Below, one piece after another: positions 27,897-37,702 of a DNA stretch of 64,000 nucleotides (position 1 is its first letter; every line of letters begins with the position of its first letter). Source of the DNA: JAFNAG01 sp963824985 (lineage in GTDB: Bacteria; Acidobacteriota; UBA6911); the NCBI GenBank assembly GCA_963824985.1, contig CAWGRQ010000018.1, forward strand, positions 62,001 through 126,000, read 5' to 3'. The translations under genes were made by a program, and so were the position numbers. The notes under the pieces are model-generated. The model made no database searches. It was not told the origin of the DNA and worked only from the letters and a program-made list of their open reading frames with translations.

Positions 27897-28179
27897 ACTA
27901 GGAGCCTGTCCGAGTATTAGGAGGGGTCGCGCGCATGGGGCTTGCGCGGCGAGCTCAAGGCGCGAGGAGGAGGCGATGTCGGTGCACATCGTTGACGACG
28001 AGCAACGCAGAGATCGCCCGCAACCCCCATGCGCCCTTCGGGTTCCGGCGGCACGGGGGCATCTGCGGCGTTGGCGCTCCTCGACGATGTACATCGACAT
28101 CGCCTGCGTCGCGCCGCCTTGCATCTGCCCCCGCGGCGCTCGGAACGCGACCCCTCCTAATACTCGGACAGACTCCTAG
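27897..28179. mobile_element. MITE 1, 283 bp with 34-bp terminal inverted repeats
   Basis: The ends 27897-27930 and 28146-28179 are inverted repeats matching at 33 of 34 positions (both begin CTAGGAG and contain TCCGAGTATTAGGAGGGGTC). There is no gene inside. The interior carries nested hairpins (GCGATGT...ACATCG) and a core (28057-28130, GGGCATCTGCGGCGTT to GCATCTGCCC) shared with a second element at 58.1-58.4 kb whose ends are different. It sits immediately upstream of a VWFA gene that has lost its 5' part. Confidence 0.75.
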
Positions 28180-28189
28180 GATCACGCCG

Positions 28190-29000
28190 GAAGCCTAATT
28201 GCCGAAGGGGCGGCGCAATACCGGCCCAGGCATCCCGAACGATCGGCATTTTATCAGCTCTTTGGATACGCGCGGCCTGGTGGTCGGCCTTTCTGATGCC
28301 AAAGACAGGCTGCCGCCTCAAGGCCAGCTGGAGGCCTATACCCAGAGCGGATATAGCGCGGTGATGGACTTCCAGGATGGGCTGAACGCGCTGGCCTCCG
28401 ACACCGGCGGACGTTTCCTGAAAAACACCAACGCGCTCGATACGGCCATATCGACGGCCATGGCCGAAGCGTCCCGCTATTACCTCCTGGGGTGGTATGT
28501 CGATGCAAATCGGTTGATACCTGGGAAGTACTGGTCCTTGCACGTCTCAATCAGGGACCGCCCCGATCTCAAGGTGAGGCTGCGCGCGGGTCAGGTGGAT
28601 CTGTCTCAATCCGTGCCGATTTCGCGAACCAAGCCCATCAAGCCGGCGGTTTCACCCAAGGAGGCTGCGGACCAATTGTTGCGCGCCCTTCAGGAGCCGT
28701 TTCCCATCGATGATCTTCCGGTTTTTGTCCATGCCGGCTGGATTCTCGATCCCGACCAAGGACCCATCATTGCGCTCACCTACCAGGTGGATGCGGATGC
28801 CATCCAGGGAGCCGGACCGGCCAGCGTCGAAGTCACAAGCGGCGTGGCAGACAAGGACGGCCGGGTAGTCGACAAATTCACCGAGACCTTGTCTCGACCG
28901 CCCGGGGCCTCCTCGAAACCTCCTTCGGATCGCGTGATCTTCAAGATCTGTCACGAAAAGAGTTCTTCAAGTAAGAATCTCGCGACCACAGCCTGGACTT
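28190..29000 (+). pseudogene. VWFA-related protein, 5' part lost
   Basis: The frame SLDTRGLVVGLSDAKDRLPP, FQDGLNALASDTGGRFLKNT, MAEASRYYLLGWYVDANRLI and LKVRLRAG is the C-terminal half of the Acidobacteria VWFA-related family. The signal peptide, N-terminal module and the first part of the VWA domain are missing, and the break coincides with the MITE end at 28179. A trailing domain (PVFVHAGWILDPDQGPIIAL) follows, then after about 28960 the sequence turns into Ser/Trp-rich nonsense. No credible start codon lies near. Confidence 0.7.
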
Positions 29001-29087
29001 GGACCTGGATAATTCTGTTAGATGTACGTATTTGCAAACGTGACACTATGAACAGGCCAATCCGTTTTTTCGGCATTCACCTCCATG

Positions 29088-29135
29088 TCCAGATCTAGGT
29101 CCATGTCTAGGTCCATGTCTAGGTCCAGGTCCAGG
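29088..29135. repeat. Tandem 12-mer/6-mer repeat (TCCATGTCTAGG family)
   Basis: Units TCCAGATCTAGG, TCCATGTCTAGG, TCCATGTCTAGG, then TCCAGG twice, run without interruption from 29088 to 29135. Related text (CCTGGACTTGGACCTGG) lies in inverted orientation near 28990. Read on the minus strand it would spell LDLDMDLDMD, but that frame is not otherwise a gene. Confidence 0.7.
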
Positions 29136-29169
29136 AGGAACAATAATGGAGCTTCGCAACGGACACTAA

Positions 29170-31678
29170 TCAGGGGGGGATCCGGCCGGTGATGACTGAC
29201 AGGGCAGTCAGCCCAACGGTGCCGAATGCAGCAAAGCTGGCGACGGGCCTGTCGGCAGTCACTCTGACATATCCAGCGCCGAGGCTTTGCCCGTTCAACT
29301 CCGGGAAATATTGCGTCAGCAGCCCGCATATCCTCCCCTTGGCCGGGACCGACGAATCTCCTGAGGCCAAGAGCCGGCCGCCGCTGTCCAAGACCTCGAT
29401 GTGAGCGGTCACCGCCGACGTTCCCGGGTTCACCACGGCGACGGCCGTGTAATAGGTGCCGTTCGAAGCGACCTGGCTATAGACAAACTGTGTGTGCAGG
29501 ATCTTGACGAGGGGAAGTGCCGCAGCGAAGGCCGACCCGCCTGCGCCGGCGAAGGTCACGCTTCCCGCAAGGAGCGGTCCGCTGCTGCGGATCTCGACAT
29601 ATCCCTGTGTGAGCGACGGGCCGGGATCGCCGAAGCACGGCCGGATCGGACAGGAAGACTTTTCCCCGGCCGGCGATCGACATGCCGTGCGGGCTGGCGG
29701 CGGGCTGGCCATCATCCTTGAAGAGCTGAAACGTCACCGTCCCGGGATTCACCTCGAGGTTGGTCACCGAGATTGTGGACCGGTATCCTCCCCCGACGAC
29801 GTATTGCGGACAGTAAAGAACCGGGGCCCCGGCGGTGGCGTCTTCGGCGTTGAGACCGCGCGCGTCCTGCCCTGCTTTGCCGAGAAATTCAAATGCCGAA
29901 ATGCCCTGGCTCGCGTTGCCGCGGATGTAATCGCTGTTCGCCAGACTGAAACCGGGGAACAGGTTGGCCGCCGTATCCGCGAGCGCCTGGTTCGGCAGCA
30001 GCGAGCACGATAGGGAAGTGCGGACGGTGCCGTCGGCTGAAAGCAGCTCCAGGCTTACGTCGGCTGCGACCGGGTTCGGGTTTGACATGAAAATCTGCGT
30101 GAGATCCGCGGATTCGGTCTCCGGAAAAACAAATCGATTCGACAGGATCGAACTTATGCCGGCACCGGCCAGAAAGGACAGACGCGCGTCGAAGGCGAGA
30201 AAAAACGCCGACAACCGCGCGCGGCTGCTTTCCAGCTTGATCCATCCCGCGCGATCCTGAGCACGGAAGCCCGAACCGAAGATCTGCGTGTCCAGAAGTG
30301 CCATCTGTTCGCCCCCCGCGAGCTCGATGGTTCCAGGATTGCTGATGCCCTCGCCCGTGATCAACTGTCCGTTCCTGTCGTAAGCCCGGAACGTCAAGGT
30401 GGTCGTGCCGGGCTCGAGATTGGTCGCCCCGAAACCCATGGATTCATCCTGACCGGCGGCGCGGCCTGTCGTGGTCTCCAGGCGGGGAACATAGAAGGTC
30501 GGCTGTGACGGGGCGTTGGGGTTGATGATCCTGTTTACGGTGCCTCCCCAGCCGACGACATAGATCTCGCCGTCTTCATCCTCGCCGAAGGAGGAGATGT
30601 TCAGGCCCGTCTGCAACAGCATGCTCTGAATCCCCGCGTTGAGCATGAAGATCTCGCCGGTACAGAAGTCCCCGTAAATGTAAGCGCCGAACGGAAGGCT
30701 GCCGCGGTTTCCGCGGTAGACGTAGCCCCCCGTGATCGAGCACCTGCCGAAGCTGTGATCGTATTCGGCGATGGGCGGAATGAAACCGGGGCTCGAGCAT
30801 GGGGCCGGTCCCAGACCCGTACAGGACGACCCTTCCCACACTCTCCAGCCGTAGTTGCCGCCGGCGGCAATAATGTCAATCTCCTCAATATTGGCTTGCC
30901 CGACGTCCCCGGCATAGAGGCGGCCGGTCGCCCGGTCAAAAGAGAAACGCCAGGGATTCCTCATTCCCAGGGAATAGATTTCCGGAAGGCCAAGGCTCGA
31001 ATCGAAAAATGGATTCGAGGGCGGGATAGCATAACCGGCGGCCGGCCCTGAGGCGTCGACGTCAATGCGCAGAATCTTCCCCAGCAATTCGAACGGATTC
31101 TGGGCGCGGTCTCCGGGATCGTATCCCGCGCCGCCATCGCCCATCCCGATGTAGAGATAACCGTCCGGCCCAAACTCGATCATGCCCCCATTGTGATTGG
31201 AATAAGGCTGAGGGATGACCAGAAGAACAGATTCCGCAGGGTCGGCGATATTGGGATCCGCGGTGCTGGTCCGATATTCGGCGATGACCGTCGCGCCATC
31301 CGGCTGGCGGGTATAATCCACAAAGAAGCGCCGGTTTTGGGCGTATTGTGGGTGAAAGGCAAGCCCGAGCAGACCCTGCTCGCCGCCGGACAGCACGCGT
31401 GCCGAATTGTCGAGGAACACGGTTGGCGTCGTCGATCCCGGCTGCAGCACCTTGATGACGCCCGGCTGCTCGACGATGAAGAGGCGCCGGGATCCGTCGT
31501 GGGCGTTGGTGAGGAAAACGGGTTGCGACAGTCCGGTCAGCACCGGCTGCAGGTCGATGCCCGCTGCCACCGCCACGGGTGCCTGCCCGTTTCGACTCTG
31601 TGCGCCGGAAATGAACAGAAAGGCCAGGGAGGCTGCGAAGAGCCCCCCGACGAACGGTTTGATGCCGATGGAATTCAT
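29170..31678 (-). CDS. Secreted PQQ-dependent sugar dehydrogenase-like protein, one frameshift
   Basis: About 836 residues when repaired. Start ATG 31678 with GGGGAGG; signal peptide (FVGGLFAASLAFLFISGAQS). Residues 45-400 form a glucose/sorbosone dehydrogenase beta-propeller (LLGLAFHPQYAQNRRFFVDY, NHNGGMIEFGPDGYLYIGMG, GMRNPWRFSFDRATGRLYAG). The remainder is two or more ~110-residue beta repeats (PLENPGT-type, FVFPETESADLTQIFMSNPN; YCPQYVVGGGYRSTISVTNL) of a kind repeated in other secreted Acidobacteria proteins, including the fragment at 63.4 kb. The frame shifts near 29640, where one extra base separates SDPAV from FGDPGPSLTQGYVEIRSSGP. It would oxidise sugars in the periplasm or at the surface. 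Confidence 0.82.
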
Positions 31679-31905
31679 GAGTCCTCCCCGAACCCAGGTC
31701 AATCCTCCTTAAAGTATGACGAGTTGCGCCTGCTTGTGCAAAGCAAGCGTCGGACTGTGCTGCAGCTCGGGAGTGGCGCGGGGACGCAATAGCGAAGAAA
31801 TCCCGTGGCAGACGTCCTTTACTTCTCCCAAAATAGTAAACGTGACGGTGCGCGCCGGATCCGATCCCGGATTCATTATCATGGCAGCCGGCCCTTCGGC
31901 CCGGC

Positions 31906-32973
31906 TCATGAAGAAAGAATCATGTAGAGCGCGCCAGATAGGAGTAGAGCCCCGACAAACCAGACCGAGCGCCGCGCATGATTGAACGAGCACCCCGTGC
32001 CGGAACGCAAGGGCACGATCAGAGCCGGATCGGCCGGATTGTAGTAAAAGTAGCCCCATTTCCAGCAATGATCGGGCATCGGGTCGGTGGATTCGCGTGC
32101 GAGATTTCTCCTCAGGTACCTCCGCATGCCCAGACCGATGGGAATGAAAGACAGCAATCCGAGCAACTCAACGCGGAACTGGGTGTGCAGGTCCCCGAAC
32201 GTCTCCCTGTTTAAAAGAGGCGTCAACGATAGCCAGCAGATGTTGAAAATCAGGAAACTGAACAAGCTGGATTGCATGAGTCCCAGCACCGTGCGATATC
32301 GGCGGCTGGCGCGAGGATTGGGCGCCCAATCTGTGCTGCGCGCACGAAACCGCAGTGCGAAATACGTTCCTGCAGGGAAAATTCCGAATACACCCATAAA
32401 GACAACGCGTCTCAGTTCCGCCGGAGGACTGTAATTTCCAGGGTGTTGATTCCAACTCAGAATCACGACTGTGATCGCAACGAGTGGTATGCCGATCGGG
32501 AGCAGGATCCCCAGCCAGTCCAAGACTGTAAGCCACGCGCTGGACTCGTCCTGTTCAACGAACAGAGCCGCCGTCCGGGTCGACGGCCCAGGCAAAACGG
32601 CTGCCTCTCTTCTTGTCTGTCGGTTCGCCAGGCCGAAAATGATCAAATTACCGATCATTGACCCAAAAATCGGGAATAGCAGCAATCTATCCAGGCGCTC
32701 CGGGCTCAATGAATTTCGCCAGGGAAAGAGAACACAAGCCAAGACGACGGCAAGGGACAAAAACCATATCCGGAGACGAAACCTTTTCAGAATCGAGTCG
32801 CCGCGGGCAGAAGCAATAAACTCAGGAAAAACGCGCGCCCCGAAAAACATGCTTCGACGAGCTGCTTGCCTGCTCGACTGCCAGTCCCAAAGAGCGGTTT
32901 GCAGGAATACAAAGAGGATGAGAAAGTAAAGATCGGATTGGGTTTCGAAGACATGGAGAATATTGTCGGACAT
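31906..32973 (-). CDS. DUF5808 integral membrane protein
   Basis: 355 residues with about seven membrane helices (LYFLILFVFLQTALWDW; IWFLSLAVVLACVLFPW; LLLFPIFGSMIGNLIIFGLA; WLGILLPIGIPLVAITVVIL; and others). The C-terminal motif WKWGYFYYNPADPALIVPLR, SGTGCSFNHAR is the DUF5808 signature. Such proteins are regularly encoded beside YtrA-type GntR regulators, as here. The start overlaps the regulator's stop by one base (TAATG). Function unknown, possibly cell-envelope stress or antibiotic-peptide sensing. Confidence 0.78.
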   Translation of the reverse strand: MSDNILHVFETQSDLYFLILFVFLQTALWDWQSSRQAARRSMFFGARVFPEFIASARGDSILKRFRLRIWFLSLAVVLACVLFPWRNSLSPERLDRLLLFPIFGSMIGNLIIFGLANRQTRREAAVLPGPSTRTAALFVEQDESSAWLTVLDWLGILLPIGIPLVAITVVILSWNQHPGNYSPPAELRRVVFMGVFGIFPAGTYFALRFRARSTDWAPNPRASRRYRTVLGLMQSSLFSFLIFNICWLSLTPLLNRETFGDLHTQFRVELLGLLSFIPIGLGMRRYLRRNLARESTDPMPDHCWKWGYFYYNPADPALIVPLRSGTGCSFNHARRSVWFVGALLLSGALYMILSS

Positions 32974-33371
32974 TAGTGTTTCTCCAATCCCTCGGCCATT
33001 GTTCTCAACTCGGCCGTGATCTGCCTGGTGCCCAAACCGCGTGCCCTGACCGACGCCACCAATTCTCTCAGCCGCTGCCGGAAGTTTTCCAGGCTCTGAG
33101 GTTCGGCACGCCGGGGCAAGGTGCGATCCATGATGCGGGCTCCATGCCCGTGGGTTATTTCCAGAAAGCCTTCCTGCGCCAATACCCGGTACGCTTCAGC
33201 GATCGTGTTGAAATGCACGCCAAGCTCGAGGGCCAGGCGGCGCACAGGCGGCAGCGTGTCACCGGGTTTTATCGCGCCCTCGACCGCAAGGGTGCGCAAT
33301 TGGTCGGCAACCTGCCTGTAGGCGGGAATGTCGCTGGAGGTGTCCAGCCGGATTTGTGCAGGTTGGCTCAT
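32973..33371 (-). CDS. GntR-family (YtrA subfamily) transcriptional regulator
   Basis: 132 residues, the short YtrA type. The winged helix is DIPAYRQVADQLRTLAVEGA, IKPGDTLPPVRRLALELGVH and FNTIAEAYRVLAQEGFLEIT, followed by a short helical dimerisation tail. Start ATG 33371. It forms a translationally coupled pair with the membrane protein downstream and has a palindromic site at its own promoter, so it is probably an autorepressor. Confidence 0.88.
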   Translation of the reverse strand: MSQPAQIRLDTSSDIPAYRQVADQLRTLAVEGAIKPGDTLPPVRRLALELGVHFNTIAEAYRVLAQEGFLEITHGHGARIMDRTLPRRAEPQSLENFRQRLRELVASVRARGLGTRQITAELRTMAEGLEKH

Positions 33372-33380
33372 AGGATTATC

Positions 33381-33403
33381 GGTGTACGACAGTACTGTAC
33401 ACC
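33381..33403. promoter_or_regulatory. Palindromic operator of the GntR/DUF5808 pair
   Basis: GGTGTAC (33381-33387) and GTACACC (33397-33403) are perfect arms around a 9-base spacer, 10 bases upstream of the regulator's ATG. The position and symmetry fit a GntR dimer site; its overlap with the leader suggests repression. Confidence 0.6.
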
Positions 33404-33629
33404 AGAAGAATCTTCCATGCAAGGACGCAATCGTTTTTGAATGGCGGCAGGCAGGTCGGGGATGGACAGCCAAGTGCGAAGGGGGGCCTTGCATTCGACT
33501 CACGAGGAGCGATGGGAGACAAACCAGTGTATATTCTTGACGGTCGATATGGGGATCGAGGTGACACGGCAGGGCCGCGCATGCCACTGCCGAAATGCAG
33601 AGGCAAATCCGGCCAATGAAGAATTGAAA

Positions 33630-33767
33630 ATGACGATGTCGGAAATCGCGAGCATCTTCAGGATAGGCGAACTATTCAGGGTTGTGGCGATACTTGTCGC
33701 CCCTGCCGCGGTCCCGGCGGCAGTCTTCGCGCAGGCCGACGAGATCCAGGTCTACGATGGTTCCATT
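33630..33767 (+). pseudogene. 5' stub of a secreted protein, cut by an IS91 fragment
   Basis: ATG 33630 opens MTMSEIASIFRIGELFRVVA ILVAPAAVPAAVFAQADEIQ VYDGSIA (split): a signal peptide ending in an A-x-A site, followed by a conserved mature start (ADEIQVYD) seen in a family of secreted proteins. After VYDGSIA the text in all frames becomes the IS91 transposase C-terminal part, so the rest of the gene is gone. Confidence 0.55.
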
Positions 33768-34510
33768 GCCGCGTCATCGAGCTGTTCCGGCACAAGCTCA
33801 TCCAGGCGCTGCTCGCACGGGAAAAGATCTCGCCGCGCCTGGTCGAGATCATGCAGAATTGGGTTCATCCGGGTTTTTCAGTTTTCCAAGGAGAGCGGAT
33901 CGATCCCGATAACCACGAGGCGAGGCGGCGCCTGGCTGGCTACATGGCTCACCCCCCGATAGCCCTGGAACGCGTGCGCTATCGCCCCGAAACCGGCCAG
34001 GTCATCTACTACGGCCGCCAACGCGGCCCCGGCTCCGACGCCTCCCCGGCGCGCATCTTTCCCGCGCTCGACTTCCTCGCCGCCTTGTGCACCCACATCC
34101 CGGATTCCGGACAACAGTTGGTACGCTACTATGGAGCCTGGTCAAACGCGCGCCGGGTATCGGCGGGTGCCGCCGCATCGGCACCCGCTCCGGCGGCCGA
34201 GGCGCCGGGCCTGCGCACGGACGATTCCAATAGCGCCGAGGAGTTCGCGCGCGGCCGCAGGCGTTCGTGGGCCCGGCTGATTAAGAGAGTGTACGAAGCG
34301 GATCCCTTGGTCTGTCCGCGGTGCTATGGACCCCTTAAGATCCTCAGCCTGATCGGAGACGCCCCAGTCATCGAAAAGATCCTGTGCCACCTCAAGCTGT
34401 GGAACCGGCCCGAGCGCCCGCCGCCGCGCCCCGCCGGGCGGTCAATCCAATATGATGATCCGATCGTCGATCTTGACGAGCCCGGCGACTGGCCCGACGC
34501 AACCGCCTGA
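33768..34510 (+). pseudogene. IS91-family (Y2) transposase, C-terminal part
   Basis: Roughly 247 codons in one frame from RVIELFRHKLIQALLAREKI through NWVHPGFSVFQGERIDPDNH, CTHIPDSGQQLVRYYGAWSN and ADPLVCPRCYGPLKILSLIG to WDWP-type end DEPGDWPDATA and stop. The N-terminal zinc-binding domain and the catalytic tyrosine region are missing. IS91 elements move by rolling-circle transfer. This is the longest of the four fragments in the window and served as reference for the others. Confidence 0.8.
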
Positions 34511-34586
34511 GGCGGCCTGCGCCCCTGTGCTTTCAGGACAGCCGGCCTTGCCTGGGCGAAGGTGTGCCCGGAATTGGCGCCGGCGC

Positions 34587-34631
34587 GGGGAGAGGGAGAG
34601 GGCGGGACGTCCCGCCCCTCTCCCTCTCCCC
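34587..34631. repeat. 45-base near-perfect palindrome after the IS91 fragment
   Basis: GGGGAGAGGGAGAGGG CGGGAC on the left pairs with GTCCCGCCCCTCTCCC TCTCCCC on the right, with a single missing G. It lies 77 bases after the transposase stop and is followed by CGTTTTCC. It may be a terminator or the terminal hairpin of the rolling-circle element. Confidence 0.6.
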
Positions 34632-34915
34632 GTTTTCCACTCCTTCGGTCCCCTTTCACTGACAGGGCAGCTGCGTCCCATCAGAAATCGGGGATATTTC
34701 CAGATCCCTCCCCGTCCGTGTACGCCATCCCCACTCTGTCCCTCCAAAGCGATTACCTATCATTCATTCTAAGCCGCCAGGCTTGGGAGATGGTGTCTCT
34801 TACCACTCACTCGTGCTGGAGAGGCGAAGCCGATGCCAGCATAAACCGAACACATGGCGAACAGGCACCGACCGAATCCTGCAAGAGGTGCGCTGGGCCC
34901 AACCGCTCGTGAGTC

Positions 34916-34944
34916 CGAAAACCGGAGAACGTCCCCGGTTTTCG
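34916..34944 (-). terminator. Hairpin downstream of the LytTR regulator gene
   Basis: Perfect arms CGAAAACCGG (34916-34925) and CCGGTTTTCG (34935-34944) with a 9-base loop, about 100 bases beyond the regulator's stop. There is no T-tract outside the stem, so terminator function is uncertain. Confidence 0.4.
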
Positions 34945-35046
34945 CCAGTTTCCGGGAACAGCTATTCTCTGGATGCTATCAAAAATCGCCATTGCCGTTC
35001 ATCGACAAGCGCTCGGGGCAGTCAAACGGGGTTTGATGCATTTCGT

Positions 35047-35778
35047 TCACCCAGCCATGTGCTCCAGTAGGGCGTGGAAACGGCGGCGGCTGACTTCGAG
35101 GTGCCTGCCACCCTTCATCAGTACCTCGCCCGAGCCACCGGGCATTGGGTGAATTTCCAACACTGCGTTCAAATTGATGATGGCTGCCCGGGAGATGCGG
35201 AAGAAACGCCCGGGATCGAGCCTCCCCTCGAGCTCGTTCAGAGTCGGATCCATCCAGTACTCGGTATCGTCGCAGACAATCCTTGTCAGACCGCCGTCGG
35301 AAGCGAAGCAGAGCACATGCGCCTCGCCGATGACCACGTAATGGTTGCCGCGCCGTGCCAGAAAGCGCGCGGGGCCGCTCACCAGGCTACGTGCGGCCAC
35401 GTCGAGCGCCGCCCTGCCAATGCCTGCCACCAAGGAGCGGGCGCGCGCAAGCGCCTCGGCGAGCCGGACACGGCTGATGGGTTTCAGCAGGTAATCGACG
35501 GCGTTCAATTCGAATGCGTCGACCGCATGCCGGTCAAATGCCGTGCAGAAGATGATTCGGGGGCGTGGCTCAGGAAGGCAGGCTGCGACATCGATGCCGC
35601 TGCAGCCGGGCATCTGGATGTCCAGCAGCATCAGGTCTGGCTTGAGGCGAACCGCGAGTTCCATCGCTTGAGGGCCAGTCTCAGCCTCCCCCGCGATGGT
35701 CAGGTCCTGGTGAGAAGCCAGCATCTGACGCAGTCGCGAGCGCGCAGGCTCTTCGTCATCCACGATCAGAACACGCAT
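35047..35778 (-). CDS. LytTR-type response regulator
   Basis: 243 residues: receiver domain (1-120) with acidic pair D7/D8 (VLIVDDEE), phosphoacceptor D53 (LLDIQMPG) and switch residues FCTAFD and LLKPIS, then a LytTR DNA-binding domain (about 140-240; FLARRGNHYVVIGEAHVLCF, RLDPGRFFRISRAAIINLNA). It overlaps the sensor kinase stop by 23 bases. It should respond to phosphorylation by the kinase at 35.8-37.7 kb and bind direct repeats upstream of its targets. Confidence 0.93.
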   Translation of the reverse strand: MRVLIVDDEEPARSRLRQMLASHQDLTIAGEAETGPQAMELAVRLKPDLMLLDIQMPGCSGIDVAACLPEPRPRIIFCTAFDRHAVDAFELNAVDYLLKPISRVRLAEALARARSLVAGIGRAALDVAARSLVSGPARFLARRGNHYVVIGEAHVLCFASDGGLTRIVCDDTEYWMDPTLNELEGRLDPGRFFRISRAAIINLNAVLEIHPMPGGSGEVLMKGGRHLEVSRRRFHALLEHMAG

Positions 35779-37681
35779 CGTTCAAACCGTTCCCCATAAC
35801 CGCAGCTGCAGCGCAATGTGGTATGGTTAGGAAGACCTTAGTATTGCCCGGTTCGCATTCCCAGCGCAAGCACGCAGCGCTTCCATAATAACCCCTTAGC
35901 CTCTCGACCACATTGCGCAGACCGTGACCCGTCAACACGGCACCGTCTGCGGACTGAGGCAGAGAGAATCCGGGAGGGAATCCAGGCCCGTTGTCACGCA
36001 CCTCTACGGTAAGGGTCTCCTGATTCAAGCGGGCCCGCAAACTAATTGTCCCTCCGCCTTCCCGCGCAGAGATTCCATGTTTGATCGCGTTTTCGACCAG
36101 GGGTTGGATGCTCATCGCCGGTATGGGCTCTGCCGCCACAGCTGGATCGATTTCGAATTCCACTCTCAGGCGCCTGCCGAAACGGGCCTGCTCGACGCGC
36201 AGATAGGAGGCGGCAAATTCGATTTCTTCATCCAAGCGCACCCATTCCTTTTCGGCAGCCCTTAGAGTATAGCGAAACACGAGGGCGAGCTGTTCGATGG
36301 TCTCGTCAGCCTGCTGCGGCCGATCCTGAATCAGCCCGGCAATGGCGTTCAGGGCGTTGAAAAGAAAGTGGGGATTGATCTGCGCCCGCAGGGCCTTGAG
36401 TTCGGCGCGGCTAGCGAGCAGGCGCAATTCCTGCTCACGGTTCTCCTGGTTGCGCCGCTGCTGACGAAAGCGTACGTTTTCGAGGACGACGCCCAGAGTG
36501 CGCGCCAGCGAGTCAAACAGGCGGCGATCCTCGCTCATGTATGAAATTGCGCCCGCCCTTCGTCCCAGGCTCACGCTTCCGAGCCGGCTGCCGTTGTGCT
36601 CCAATTCTGCTGATAGTACGACATTCGGCGAATCCTCTTCGTCCGTGCTGAACCGAACTCCGGCCTCCGCTTGAAAAATGTCACTCAGGATCCCGGCGGC
36701 ACGGCTGCGCAGATCTTCTTCGGTGAGCGAAGCCTGCACGGCCTCGACAAAACGCCGTTCCGCCTCTTCGGCCGAATAACGGCGGCGCAACCAGTGGCGA
36801 TCGATCAGGTTCTCGAGGCGCCGGTAAAGCCAGGGACCGCCAAGCCAGAAGGGCGTCAGGACAAGGGCAAAGATCCACGGGCGGCTCCAGTCCGAAACCA
36901 CAGTGTCAAAAGAGTGCTCTCCGAAGACAAACAACAGCGTCAAGACTACAAGAACCAGTCCGAAGAAAGCCCCTTTCTTGATAAACAGGTCGAGGAAGAT
37001 CAGGCGCTCCCGATAGAACAGAATCACGCAGAAAAAGCCGAGCACCAGGTAATCGGGCAAAACACCGACCCAGGGATTGGGCTTAAACCAGGTCAGGAGC
37101 GCAATGAAAAGCGTCAGCAAAAGAAGGATGACGTTCCAACGGCGATGACGCCGCTCTTCATCCGACAGCGAGCGCCGGGACAGGAGCTGCACCAGAAGCC
37201 CTAAAATTCCGACAGCTCCCAGAATCATGACGGGAAGGATATCGAACGCCTCTGGTTGACCGATTGAAAGAAGTCCTGCATCGTTGAAGCCATGTGCAAA
37301 GGCAATCAGGGCGGAGATGGCGTAAAAAGCCGGCAGCAGCCACCGCCAGAGGTGCCGCATCGGCAAGTATATGGCCTCCTCCAGAAAAAGCAGGTGAAAT
37401 ATCAACGGAGGCAGGAAACCCGTCACTATCTGCAATCCCGTACCAAGGACGGTTGCGAAAAGTGAGTCAGGGTTCTGAGCCGCAAGGATCCAGAGCAGCA
37501 GGTTCATCAGAAATGACGCTGCACAAACCAGCGTAAAAACCGGGAAGACTCCGCTCTGACTGCTGTCACGGCCGGCCCGGTGTCCTCCCCAATAATAGAA
37601 GAACGTAAGGACGGAGAAAGCCAGAGCACCGAAGGTGAAGGTGATGAACGAAGCGAGATAAAGGAGTTTGTACCCGAGCAT
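35756..37681 (-). CDS. LytS-like membrane sensor histidine kinase
   Basis: 641 residues. The N-terminal half holds about seven or eight helices (LLYLASFITFTFGALAFSVL; FTLVCAASFLMNLLLWILAA; and others). Residues ~330-410 form a GAF-like domain, then a coiled linker and a HisKA_7TM-like/His_kinase region with the phospho-acceptor H438 in INPHFLFNALNAI. The ATPase domain has N and G boxes (PLVENAIKHGI, VRDNGPGFPPG, GHGLRNVVERL). It forms an operon with the overlapping LytTR regulator. The ligand is unknown. Confidence 0.9.
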   Translation of the reverse strand: MLGYKLLYLASFITFTFGALAFSVLTFFYYWGGHRAGRDSSQSGVFPVFTLVCAASFLMNLLLWILAAQNPDSLFATVLGTGLQIVTGFLPPLIFHLLFLEEAIYLPMRHLWRWLLPAFYAISALIAFAHGFNDAGLLSIGQPEAFDILPVMILGAVGILGLLVQLLSRRSLSDEERRHRRWNVILLLLTLFIALLTWFKPNPWVGVLPDYLVLGFFCVILFYRERLIFLDLFIKKGAFFGLVLVVLTLLFVFGEHSFDTVVSDWSRPWIFALVLTPFWLGGPWLYRRLENLIDRHWLRRRYSAEEAERRFVEAVQASLTEEDLRSRAAGILSDIFQAEAGVRFSTDEEDSPNVVLSAELEHNGSRLGSVSLGRRAGAISYMSEDRRLFDSLARTLGVVLENVRFRQQRRNQENREQELRLLASRAELKALRAQINPHFLFNALNAIAGLIQDRPQQADETIEQLALVFRYTLRAAEKEWVRLDEEIEFAASYLRVEQARFGRRLRVEFEIDPAVAAEPIPAMSIQPLVENAIKHGISAREGGGTISLRARLNQETLTVEVRDNGPGFPPGFSLPQSADGAVLTGHGLRNVVERLRGYYGSAACLRWECEPGNTKVFLTIPHCAAAAVMGNGLNDACSDRG

Positions 37682-37702
37682 ACGCCGTCTCTCGAAGTTT
37701 GA

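Larger units (their letters stand above)
34511..35046. other. Gene-free stretch with two hairpins
   Basis: No convincing gene. It contains the 45-base palindrome at 34587-34631 and a 10-base-stem hairpin at 34916-34944. The first part may be the 3' terminal region of the IS91-type element. Confidence 0.45.

Noticed and set aside
29018..29329. Minus-strand protein with LDLDMD repeats
   Set aside because: It merely translates the 12-mer DNA repeat; flanking parts are shadows of the PQQ dehydrogenase end.
34587..34631. CRISPR-like repeat
   Set aside because: It is a single palindrome with no further repeat-spacer units.
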